DNA from: Gammaproteobacteria bacterium
GTDB taxonomy: Bacteria; Pseudomonadota; Gammaproteobacteria; Eutrophobiales; Eutrophobiaceae
NCBI GenBank assembly: GCA_018676275.1
Contig: JABHFC010000152.1
Span: 1 to 11,664, forward strand
Length of the DNA: 11,664 nt
Direction: 5' to 3'
Shown: positions 1 through 6,924 of the stretch, one piece after another
Numbering within the stretch: position 1 is the first letter of the stretch
Layout of the letters: each line of letters starts with the position of its first letter
Position numbers and translations under genes: made by a program
Notes under the pieces: model-generated
Database searches by the model: none
Seen by the model: only the letters and a program-made list of their open reading frames with translations
Told to the model about the DNA's origin: nothing

Positions 1-516
1 TTTTTTCTGTTTTTCTTTTATTTCTTTATTTCTTTGTTCTGTTGTTTGTTTTGCATTTGCTCGTTTTTCTCTCCATGTTGTACAACTTCTCGAAATTTGA
101 TTTCCGTAAATTTCTGCCCAGTCGTCATCATCAATTTGTATAGTTTTTGGGCACATATCAATGTTGATAAAGGCTTTGACTTTATCCAGGCCGAATTGTC
201 TGAAATAAGAGTAGGCATCATAGGCACCAAGTGACCAGCCAGCGATGACAATGTTATTCAAATCCAATACGTCAATAAAAGCGGCGAGATCACGACCTCG
301 TTGGGCAAAATTGTTACCGATTTCAGTAATAGTTGAATTGCCCTGACTTCGAGGGTCGTAGCAAATAATACGATTACGATCAGACAAGGTTTCGAGATTG
401 TGTTCAAAAAACTCGGTGGTACAGGTCAGACCAGGGATAAATAAAATTGCATCACCCTTACCGTAATCCTCAAAGTAAAGTTCTATTCCATTTCCTAGAT
501 CAATTTTATTCGGCAT
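1..516 (-). CDS. alpha/beta hydrolase, 3' part beyond the left edge
   Basis: This frame is open from an ATG at 514-516 to the window edge (172 codons, no stop), so the C-terminal part is missing. It reads as a small alpha/beta-hydrolase-fold enzyme. A first strand leads into an oxyanion-hole-like turn (IPGL, about residues 27-30). The strand-4 motif YDPRSQGNS follows at 53-61, and then the nucleophile elbow G-W-S-L-G with Ser95. The acid and histidine of the triad would lie past the edge. No signal peptide is visible, so it is probably cytoplasmic. The start lies 2 bp after the stop of the acetamidase-like gene, which suggests one transcript and translational coupling. Residues from about 148 onward are almost all K, E, Q, N, R and T, which is unusual for a hydrolase cap. 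The substrate cannot be told; esterase, lactonase or C-C hydrolase are all possible. Confidence 0.8.
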   Translation of the reverse strand, partial: MPNKIDLGNGIELYFEDYGKGDAILFIPGLTCTTEFFEHNLETLSDRNRIICYDPRSQGNSTITEIGNNFAQRGRDLAAFIDVLDLNNIVIAGWSLGAYDAYSYFRQFGLDKVKAFINIDMCPKTIQIDDDDWAEIYGNQISRSCTTWREKRANAKQTTEQRNKEIKEKQKK

Positions 517-518
517 AG

Positions 519-1532
519 CTACTTTATTCCCAACACCTTTTTTGACATATGCATAGTGACTAACATGTGTGGCATGTCGACGACTTCTGCTATTTTTAAC
601 TTACCTGCGAGAGAACAAAGCATGTATGCCGCATAGCGATCCATACCATGTTCTTCCACCAGATAGTTAATCATGTAGCGAGTTGCTTTTTTAGCTGCTT
701 CATCCAGAGTCGTGGCATAGGCAGTAACGGCATAGCTATCGTTTGTTTCGTATTCCGGTTCCTGTAATTTTCGACCACCTTTTATCAGGTTTAATTCATA
801 GATAACCCGCATTGGTGCTTCAATAGCTGTGCCGGTTACTTCTCCCGCGCCCTGTACCGCGTGAGTATCACCAATTGAAAACAGGGCACCGTTCACAAAT
901 ACGGGGAAATAGACTGTTGTCCCTTCAACTAAATGCGGGTCATCCATATTTCCTCCGTTTGCTCGCGGTGGAATAGTAGATAAGCGTTCGTCCGTATCTG
1001 GCGCGACACCCATAACGCCGGGGAATGGATTCAGGGGGATTTTTATTTTGTCTGTGAATTGAATTTCCTGTTTGTTTTTACTGAAATCGAATGTTCTTAA
1101 ATAGGGAACTGTAAATTCATCTGCAAGTAATCCGAAACCGGGCATTATCGCAGCAAAGCCCCAGTCACCTAATTCAATTTCATGCAATGTAACGGCAAGT
1201 GTATCGCCAGGTTCAGCACCTTCTACGAAAACTGGTCCGGTTAAGGGATGAATGGGATCTGATTTTAGCGTAGCAAGGTCTTCTACACTTGAACCTAGAT
1301 TTAGTTGTTTATCTGTCGTCTCTTCTGTAAATACTTCTATAACAGCACCAGACTTCACTGTTAAAACAGGTTTTTCATTACGACTGAATTTGTTATGAGT
1401 CTGCTCGGCTGAAAGATGATATTGTACCGTCGGCGGTGAAGAAATAGCCCCGTTGCTCAAAACAATAAAAGTTAGCGTCAGCAAGAATATAAAATAACTA
1501 CGTGAAGATGGAAAATATCGAATCAGCATCAT
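519..1532 (-). CDS. exported acetamidase/formamidase family protein
   Basis: The 337-residue protein belongs to the FmdA/AmdA family, whose characterised members hydrolyse short aliphatic amides to ammonia and an acid. Family signatures are seen at RANGGNMD (residues 190-197) and GDTHAVQGAGEVTG (221-234); the latter holds the conserved D/H pair thought to be near the metal site. The N-terminus (two possible Met starts, residues 1 and 2) has basic residues followed by a hydrophobic run of about 15-18 residues ending near SNGAISS. That is a signal peptide or anchor, so the enzyme probably works in the periplasm, whereas classical formamidases are cytoplasmic. A modest GGTGA ribosome site precedes the start. 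It is followed after 2 bp by an alpha/beta hydrolase gene, so the two are likely co-transcribed. Family assignment is firm. The true substrate is unknown, as many members act on neither acetamide nor formamide. Confidence 0.88.
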   Translation of the reverse strand: MMLIRYFPSSRSYFIFLLTLTFIVLSNGAISSPPTVQYHLSAEQTHNKFSRNEKPVLTVKSGAVIEVFTEETTDKQLNLGSSVEDLATLKSDPIHPLTGPVFVEGAEPGDTLAVTLHEIELGDWGFAAIMPGFGLLADEFTVPYLRTFDFSKNKQEIQFTDKIKIPLNPFPGVMGVAPDTDERLSTIPPRANGGNMDDPHLVEGTTVYFPVFVNGALFSIGDTHAVQGAGEVTGTAIEAPMRVIYELNLIKGGRKLQEPEYETNDSYAVTAYATTLDEAAKKATRYMINYLVEEHGMDRYAAYMLCSLAGKLKIAEVVDMPHMLVTMHMSKKVLGIK

Positions 1533-1686
1533 AATGAGTTCACCGGTTTCAGTTAGTCGTTAACCTTCACATAATCATTGAAAAATGTCGAGTAATTGAA
1601 ACTGAAGCGATGGTGAAATGTATTTGAGCAAATCGCTAGATTAATATTGAGTAAACTGGACGCTAATAAGCCTGAATTAATACACA

Positions 1687-2562
1687 TTGAATAACTCACT
1701 GAATCGAAACCCGGTGCCTGTTGCGGCCTTATGGATGTTAGGTACCGTATTCTCCCTATCGTCGATAGCAATTAGTGTAAGGGAGCTTGGCGATGATATG
1801 AGCCCCTTCGAAATGGTGTTTTTTCGAAGTTTAATTGGTCTGATTATTCTTACTCCCATTGTTTTGTATCAGCAAAAACGACTACCACGAACAACACAAT
1901 TAACAGATCATATAATTCGTAATGTAACGCATTACCTGGGACAGTCTGCCTGGTTTTATGGCATTACAATTATTGCCCTCGCCAAGGTGTTCGCTATTGA
2001 ATTCACAACACCTGTGTGGACTCTTGTTCTGGCTACATTTTTGCTTGGTGAGAAAATGACTCGATGGCGAATTATTGCAATAGTATTCGGCTTAGTAGGC
2101 GTGTTGATTGTACTACGCCCCGGCCTTATACCGATTCATTTTGCTTCCATCGTGGTGCTGGTAGGTTCTTTTGGGTTTGCCATGTCGCATATTTACACAC
2201 GTAAGCTTGCCCAAATAGAATCACCGACTGTCATTTTGTTTTATATGAGCGCAATTCAGGTTCCATTAGCTTTACTACCTGCACTTAATAACTGGGTAAT
2301 GCCAGTGGGCATGGCATGGACCTGGATATTCGTCATTGGCATAGCCTCAATCACAGCACATTATTGTTTAAGTAGAGCGCTAACAATTGCTGATGCAAGT
2401 ATTATTATCCCGCTTGATTTCCTGCGCTTACCGCTAATTGTTCTGGTAGGTTACCTGTTCTATCAGGAAGCGTTGGACTGGTATGTATTATTGGGTGCCA
2501 GCATTATATTTATTGGTAATACCCTGAATTTGAGAAAGGAATATCATGGCGCAAAAAAGTAA
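1687..2562 (+). CDS. EamA-family (DMT superfamily) transporter
   Basis: This 291-residue inner-membrane protein has about ten hydrophobic segments arranged as two EamA repeats (roughly residues 10-140 and 150-285). The MSPFEMVFFRSLIGL stretch near residue 38 is typical of the first repeat, and EFTTPVWTLVLATFLLGEKMTRWR near 105-128 ends it. Members export or import metabolites such as amino acids, nucleosides or amides by secondary transport; the substrate cannot be deduced here. The start is uncertain. An in-frame TAA lies at 1678-1680, no ATG occurs before codon 17, and the TTG at 1687 has no clear Shine-Dalgarno sequence. TTG is chosen because it keeps the usual short leader before the first membrane helix. 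The gene converges on the DUF255 gene with only 5 bp between stops and diverges from the acetamidase-like gene. Confidence 0.88.
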   Translation: MNNSLNRNPVPVAALWMLGTVFSLSSIAISVRELGDDMSPFEMVFFRSLIGLIILTPIVLYQQKRLPRTTQLTDHIIRNVTHYLGQSAWFYGITIIALAKVFAIEFTTPVWTLVLATFLLGEKMTRWRIIAIVFGLVGVLIVLRPGLIPIHFASIVVLVGSFGFAMSHIYTRKLAQIESPTVILFYMSAIQVPLALLPALNNWVMPVGMAWTWIFVIGIASITAHYCLSRALTIADASIIIPLDFLRLPLIVLVGYLFYQEALDWYVLLGASIIFIGNTLNLRKEYHGAKK

Positions 2563-2567
2563 TATTG

Positions 2568-4421
2568 TCAGGGAGAGAAGCTGGCAGGCAATCTGAAACT
2601 ATCTGCCTGTTTTGCAACGAGCGTGGGGTCGGTGATGGGAATCGAGCAACGATCCGGATTACAGATATACATAGCTGATTTTTTCCGAACAGGATAGCGT
2701 CCTGCTTTTTCATAATGCAAAAGTTTGCGCGGATGATAGGTAAGTTTACCCGCTTCGAATAATGCAAGAGTTGCCGGGTCTGTATTTTCGCCAACGACAG
2801 AAAACTCAACATAGGCAGCAGTTAGTTTTTCCAGTGCCAAAGCTGTTTGTCCGGTAATTTTTCCTTCACGGGTAAGTATTTCTTTTACTGCAACAGCGCG
2901 TAAAGACTGCTCTGGAATTAAAGCGAAACGTTCATCTTTCGTATATATCCACAAGTCATAAAAAAAGCGAGCTGCCTTTGCATTTAATTCCAAAGGCTTT
3001 CTCGGGGGGATAATAGTCGCAGTTTCATCGATGGCACTGGTATAGAACCCGCCGTTCTCATTATCGTATAACTTCATTTTCATTGTATCTGCCAATCTAA
3101 TCGCACGTTTTAGCCATTCGACATCTCCGCTGGTTGAATAGAGAGATAATAATGCACTTCCAAACCATGCTTGAGCACTTAAAAATGGTTTTTTGTTGGT
3201 AATGAGTGGACGCATACGCTTGTCATTTTTTGTTGTCTTTGACGCTACAGTTTGCAATATCCAGTTTTCATTTTGCATGCGGGATTTAATTAATGAACGA
3301 GTAGTACGAATAGCAGTATCTAAATAGCGTTGCTTTTCTGTCGCTTCGTATGCCTGAGCATAAGCGATAATTACCTGGGCATTCTTATCCGTATAAACAG
3401 CATGATCTATTGGTGGTATACTATACTTGCGGCGTTTTTTATCACTGTCCAGTAACCAGTAATCAATGGCGTTCATGTTGTCAGTCAGACCAGGAGGATC
3501 ATCTTCCTGACTGGTATAGAAAGTACCATCATCATCCATCATCCAGTTTTGCAGGAACCGGTCTACCTCTTCGATACCCTTTAGATAAGCCGGTTCTCTT
3601 GTAGTACGGTAGCCATTGGCAAAAGCAACAAGGGCATTGGCCTGATTGGATATGCGTTTTTCCGGTACGGCACCGAGAGCTCTGAATCTTGCCGGTCTAT
3701 TGTCGTTGTCATGAAAAGTTTTTACAAAGACGCCGCCCCAGACTGGATCAATAGCCTTCAGATAACCATCAGTTGTTTTCAGTGCAAGACTAAGTAGTTC
3801 CGCGTTACTGTACATGTGTGCACGTAAATACAGATGTTCCACTCTGGCACCGCTTGCTGTTGATATACCGCTACGCGCCCAGCCGCCATATTGTTCATTT
3901 AACAGGCCATCAAGTTGTGCACGTACTCTATTTCGAATTCGTGTTAACTCGGTTTTTTCCGGTTCGGGCGGCGCGGCATAGGGGGCAAGTTGATCTGCTT
4001 GAAGTTGATTATTGGCTTTCTTTTTTATCAGCTCTTCCAGTATTGGAACAAAATTACCCGGCCTGCGATTACCGGCGAGAGCAAGCACCTGGGTAGTATC
4101 CGGTGCCATAAAAATGGTGGCAGGCCAGGCCCAGTCTGAGTAACGCTCACCCACATCCGGTTGCGCTTCTGCGTCAGCCGCAATTGCCACAAAATTCTCA
4201 TTAATAAGTTGAATTACTCGCGCGTCTGTATAGGTAATCTCATCCATCCAGCGACAGGCGGTGCAACCCTCCATACCCACGTCAAGCAAGATCAGTTTGT
4301 CTTCTGCCTGTGCCTGGGTAAAAGGTGTTTTTCCCCATTGTTGCCAGTGAATTTTTTCCGCAGCAATTGTGTTGAATGATACCCCGGTAATTAACAGTGA
4401 AAGTAGAAGAGCTTGTTTCAT
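2568..4421 (-). CDS. exported DUF255/thioredoxin-like protein with six-hairpin domain
   Basis: The 617-residue protein resembles the YyaL/SSP411 (spermatogenesis-associated protein 20) family. Residues 1-21 form a clear signal peptide (hydrophobic LLLSLLITGV, then a small-residue IAA cleavage region), so the protein is expected in the periplasm. A thioredoxin-fold domain follows, with a C53-T-A-C56 redox motif and the cis-proline segment WPATIF (Pro100). From about residue 150 to 540 the sequence is alpha-helical, with Trp/Tyr-rich repeats suggesting the (alpha/alpha)6 barrel seen in glycosidase-like members. A second Cys pair (CNPDRC) lies near the C-terminus, where family members also carry a C-x4-C. 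The activity of the family is not established. It begins 39 bp after the FAH-family gene, behind a GGGGGACAGG ribosome-site region, so it is probably the third gene of an FGE-FAH-DUF255 operon. Periplasmic disulfide or thiol chemistry is a plausible role, but this is inference. Confidence 0.85.
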   Translation of the reverse strand: MKQALLLSLLITGVSFNTIAAEKIHWQQWGKTPFTQAQAEDKLILLDVGMEGCTACRWMDEITYTDARVIQLINENFVAIAADAEAQPDVGERYSDWAWPATIFMAPDTTQVLALAGNRRPGNFVPILEELIKKKANNQLQADQLAPYAAPPEPEKTELTRIRNRVRAQLDGLLNEQYGGWARSGISTASGARVEHLYLRAHMYSNAELLSLALKTTDGYLKAIDPVWGGVFVKTFHDNDNRPARFRALGAVPEKRISNQANALVAFANGYRTTREPAYLKGIEEVDRFLQNWMMDDDGTFYTSQEDDPPGLTDNMNAIDYWLLDSDKKRRKYSIPPIDHAVYTDKNAQVIIAYAQAYEATEKQRYLDTAIRTTRSLIKSRMQNENWILQTVASKTTKNDKRMRPLITNKKPFLSAQAWFGSALLSLYSTSGDVEWLKRAIRLADTMKMKLYDNENGGFYTSAIDETATIIPPRKPLELNAKAARFFYDLWIYTKDERFALIPEQSLRAVAVKEILTREGKITGQTALALEKLTAAYVEFSVVGENTDPATLALFEAGKLTYHPRKLLHYEKAGRYPVRKKSAMYICNPDRCSIPITDPTLVAKQADSFRLPASFSP

Positions 4422-4460
4422 TACCTGTCCCCCGATAGACCAAATTTTGGCGAATTCGAT

Positions 4461-5300
4461 CTATTCTTTGTCAATAATGTTGGTCAAAGTCGCCACCGCT
4501 TCTACTTCGACTTCAATTTTGTCCCCGGGTTTCATAAATAGTTGGGGATCACGTCTGTAACCGACCCCGCCCGGTGTACCGCTTGCGATTACATCGCCTG
4601 GCTCCAGGGTGGTAAAGGTGGAAAGATAGGCAATAACAGTGGGGATATCGAAAATCATCAGGTCAGTGGTGGTTTGCTGCACTACCTTATCATTTAATCG
4701 GGTCTGTAGACTCAAACCGGCACCAGGATCAGGTATTTCATCTGCACTGACCATCCACGGACCAAAAGACCCACTGTTATCAAAATTTTTACCGGGTATA
4801 TATTGTGTTGTGTGATATTGATAATCGCGCATGGAACCATCCATAAAACAGCTATACCCGGCAATATAGTTAAGTGCATGCTCAGCTGAAATTCGTCTTC
4901 CTGTTTTACCGATAATGACTGCAAGCTCGCCTTCGTAATCAAACTGCTCGCTCTCTGCTGGTTTTATCAGGTTGTCATTGTGAGCAACGAGGGAAGAAGG
5001 ATAGCGTGTAAATATCAGTGGGCGTGCCGTTGCCTTACCATCCATTTCGTCCCTGTGCGCCACATAGTTTTGACCGACACAGAGGATACGCTTTGGATCC
5101 GGTATGGGAGGTAGCAGACTCAGATCTCTGAATGCCAGAACAGTCTCTTTATTTTCAATATCAGCAATAGACGTGGGTAAAATAGATTTCGAAATTGCCG
5201 ACTTTAAGCAGGGGGCGAGGTAAGATAATTCGATAACATTATCATCGTCAATCGCACCCCAACAGTATTTATGCTGATATTGAAAAGAGACGAAGCGCAC
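4461..5300 (-). CDS. fumarylacetoacetate hydrolase (FAH) family protein
   Basis: The 279-residue enzyme belongs to COG0179. An N-terminal accessory domain (about residues 1-65) is followed by the FAH fold. Conserved pieces seen are VGQNYVAHRDEM with His82, the metal-binding E123-x-E125 in DYEGELAVIIG, Asp154 in CFMDGSMRDY, SGSFGPWMV, and the Gly-rich GTPGGVG. The metal ligands are intact, so it should be an active Mg2+/Mn2+ enzyme. Family members cleave acylpyruvates, decarboxylate oxaloacetate, or hydrolyse or hydrate 2-keto acids, and the exact substrate is not readable here. It is clearly different from HpaG1 and HpaG2 encoded across the divergent promoter. The start is a GTG sharing one base with the stop of the FGE gene (TAGTG, 5298-5302) with little Shine-Dalgarno sequence, so it is probably translated by coupling. 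Confidence 0.87.
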   Translation of the reverse strand: MRFVSFQYQHKYCWGAIDDDNVIELSYLAPCLKSAISKSILPTSIADIENKETVLAFRDLSLLPPIPDPKRILCVGQNYVAHRDEMDGKATARPLIFTRYPSSLVAHNDNLIKPAESEQFDYEGELAVIIGKTGRRISAEHALNYIAGYSCFMDGSMRDYQYHTTQYIPGKNFDNSGSFGPWMVSADEIPDPGAGLSLQTRLNDKVVQQTTTDLMIFDIPTVIAYLSTFTTLEPGDVIASGTPGGVGYRRDPQLFMKPGDKIEVEVEAVATLTNIIDKE

Positions 5301-6388
5301 TAGGAGCGTTCTTTAGTATTGATAACGGTACGAAAACCAATATGCGCAGCGCCAAGTGTCGTTTCCTGTGCGTGTCGTGCGCTCGGGCGATAACGCATAC
5401 AAAAATTCTTTGCACACAAATAGGAGCCCCCCTTGATCACTTTCACCGGCATACCCGGTTGGCGCGGATCATATCCAGTTGGAATGCTCTCGGTGTTAAC
5501 TTTTTGATGGCCGGGGTAATACCAGTCATCAACCCACTCCCAGACATTGCCGATCATGTCGTGAATACCATAGTCATTGGGCGGATAACAGCCGGCAGGC
5601 GAGGTCGCAAGATAACCATCTTCTTCTTCATTAAAGGCGGGGAACATACCTTGCCAGGTATTCGCTCTCCAGGTTTCGTCCGGACGAAATTCCTTTCCCC
5701 AGGCATAGGGCTGTCTCTGTAGACCGCCTCGTGCGGCATACTCCCATTGAGCCTCGGTAGGCAATTCACGTCCGGCCCAACTTGCATAAGCCAGCGCATC
5801 TTCATGAGCGACATGTACCACTGGATATTCTTCCTTTCCTTCAATCGAGCTACCTGGACCCAGGGGTTCGCGCCAACTGGTGCCGGCTATGAAACGCCAC
5901 CAGTCAGTCAGGCTACCGCCCTGGGTAAGTTTGCCTGGCATGATGAAAACTACTGATCCCGGTAAGAGTTGATCGGCGGGAATGCCCGGAAAATCGTCCG
6001 GATTCAGTTGTCGTTCTGCCACGGTCTGGTAGTTGGTTTCATCGACGAATTTGGCGAATTGCCTGTTTGTCACCTCATATTTATCAATCCAGAATCCATT
6101 TACCTCTACATCATTAACAGGACCTTCTTCCGGGTAAAAGTCGGAGGAGCCCATGGAAAATGCACCAGCATCCAGCCAGACCATCGAATCTTCGTCTTCG
6201 GCGGTTTTGGCACAATTGTTTAGATCTTCTTTAGCAGTTATTACAGGGGCTTGATCCGGTGTATCTGTCGCCAGAAACCAGGCAATCACCGCTGAGATGC
6301 AAATAAGAAAAATTCCGCCAAGTATTAGGGTCTGTTTATCTTTCATATGCGGAATAATACCATTGATAGGCGCGGGATAGCGCAGCAT
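5300..6388 (-). CDS. membrane-anchored formylglycine-generating enzyme (SUMF1/FGE family)
   Basis: From the first ATG the protein has 362 residues. An internal ATG at 6346 (codon 15) gives the more usual short cytoplasmic tail (KDKQ) before a single hydrophobic helix (about residues 19-40), so the start is ambiguous. The rest is a complete FGE-sulfatase domain. It opens with MVWLDAGAFSMGSS (about 69-82), continues through the calcium-site region ANTWQG and IGNVWEW, and ends in KGGSYLCAKNFCMRYR. The pair Cys325/Cys330 matches in spacing and context the two copper-binding catalytic cysteines of human SUMF1 and mycobacterial FGE. Many SUMF1-domain paralogues lack this pair, so genuine O2-dependent oxidation of a sulfatase Cys to formylglycine is likely. 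The anchor places the domain outside the inner membrane. No sulfatase target is in the window. It is the first gene of a - strand operon and diverges from hpaR. Confidence 0.88.
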   Translation of the reverse strand: MLRYPAPINGIIPHMKDKQTLILGGIFLICISAVIAWFLATDTPDQAPVITAKEDLNNCAKTAEDEDSMVWLDAGAFSMGSSDFYPEEGPVNDVEVNGFWIDKYEVTNRQFAKFVDETNYQTVAERQLNPDDFPGIPADQLLPGSVVFIMPGKLTQGGSLTDWWRFIAGTSWREPLGPGSSIEGKEEYPVVHVAHEDALAYASWAGRELPTEAQWEYAARGGLQRQPYAWGKEFRPDETWRANTWQGMFPAFNEEEDGYLATSPAGCYPPNDYGIHDMIGNVWEWVDDWYYPGHQKVNTESIPTGYDPRQPGMPVKVIKGGSYLCAKNFCMRYRPSARHAQETTLGAAHIGFRTVINTKERS

Positions 6389-6411
6389 TCCATTCTTTTT
6401 TGATAATGTGC

Positions 6412-6439
6412 TTGCACTGTAATTAAAATTAGTTAATAT
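6412..6439 (+). promoter_or_regulatory. possible hpaR operon promoter
   Basis: A weak -35 candidate TTGCAC (6412-6417) is followed after 16 bp by TAATAT (6434-6439), which lies inside the first operator palindrome. Transcription would start near 6446, giving a leader of about 25 nt that contains the second palindrome. A repressor bound here would block polymerase, as expected for autoregulation. The -35 match is poor, and other AT-rich hexamers in the same stretch could serve. A promoter for the opposite strand (FGE operon) must also lie within 6389-6470 but I cannot place it. Confidence 0.35.
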
Positions 6440-6470
6440 ATTAACAATAATTAGTTAATATATTAACAAT
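6427..6470. promoter_or_regulatory. tandem palindromic operator, probable HpaR sites
   Basis: Two identical 22-bp units abut each other exactly (6427-6448 and 6449-6470). Each contains the perfect 14-bp palindrome GTTAATATATTAAC (6432-6445 and 6454-6467). The centres are 22 bp apart, about two helical turns, so two dimers could bind the same DNA face. The second unit ends at the base before the hpaR ATG, leaving no Shine-Dalgarno sequence. MarR-family dimers bind palindromes of this size next to their own gene, and E. coli HpaR represses its own region until 4-hydroxyphenylacetate or related aromatics release it. Assignment to HpaR is inference from position and symmetry. Confidence 0.72.
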
Positions 6471-6905
6471 ATGATGGATTTTGAACACTCTTTGCCTATG
6501 TTGTTATTACGCGCTCGTGAAGCCTGTATGACAAATTTTCGTCCAATACTGAGTGATCACGGTTTGACCGAGCAACAATGGCGAGTGGTCCGTGCCCTGG
6601 CTGAGCATAATGGTCTTGAGTCGAAAGAGCTTGCAGAACGAACATTAATACTGAAACCGAGCATGACCGGCATTATTGACAGACTCGAGCGAGATGGCCT
6701 GGTGTTACGAAAAAAGGATAAGGGCGATGGTAGAAAAACCTGTATCTGGCTAACGCGAAAGGCGAGCCGCTTGTATGAACGCATCATGCCGCTGGTCGAA
6801 GCTGGTTACAATGATATGCAGATAGGTTTCACGGATAAAAAATGGGATGTATTGTATGAATCCCTGTTTCACTTAATACAATTAAACAGTAATTCACAAA
6901 AATAA
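6471..6905 (+). CDS. hpaR: HpaR, MarR-family repressor of homoprotocatechuate degradation
   Basis: The 144-residue protein aligns along its length with E. coli HpaR/HpcR. Shared segments include LLxAREA near residue 11, FRPI, LTEQQWRxVRxLAE (32-45), the recognition helix KPSMTGIIDRLERDGLVLR (about 62-80) and a beta wing around DGRK (86-89). It should bind DNA as a winged-helix dimer and lose affinity when 4-hydroxyphenylacetate, 3-hydroxyphenylacetate or homoprotocatechuate is present (known for the E. coli protein). Translation may start at either of two consecutive ATGs (6471 or 6474). Neither has a ribosome-binding site, because the operator repeat runs up to the codon. Unlike E. coli, where hpaR diverges from the catabolic genes, here it is the first gene of the operon, 19 bp ahead of hpaH. 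This implies that its own production rises together with the pathway enzymes. Confidence 0.92.
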   Translation: MMDFEHSLPMLLLRAREACMTNFRPILSDHGLTEQQWRVVRALAEHNGLESKELAERTLILKPSMTGIIDRLERDGLVLRKKDKGDGRKTCIWLTRKASRLYERIMPLVEAGYNDMQIGFTDKKWDVLYESLFHLIQLNSNSQK

Positions 6906-6924
6906 AACTGAATAAGGCAAGACT

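Noticed and set aside
18..251. 77-codon - strand frame starting at TTG.
   Set aside because: It is a shadow frame over the alpha/beta hydrolase, whose own frame carries the GWSLG elbow and is open across the whole region.
1553..1859. Two - strand frames of 60-72 codons over the 1533-1686 gap and the start of the EamA gene.
   Set aside because: They have no recognisable domain, no ribosome site, and overlap the membrane-protein frame.
2585..2613. Inverted repeat CAGGCA...TGCCTG followed by TTTT just after the EamA gene, as a terminator.
   Set aside because: The stem is only 6 bp with a 13-nt loop and a short T-run, and it lies inside the coding end of the convergent DUF255 gene. It is too weak to call.
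5342..6223. Several + strand frames of 69-126 codons opposite the FGE gene.
   Set aside because: The composition is random-looking (Cys/His/Arg rich, no family features), and the complementary FGE frame is conserved throughout.
6427..6470. Short tandem repeat as a CRISPR remnant or replication iteron.
   Set aside because: There are only two copies with no spacer between them, an internal palindrome, and a position at a repressor gene. An operator explains it better.
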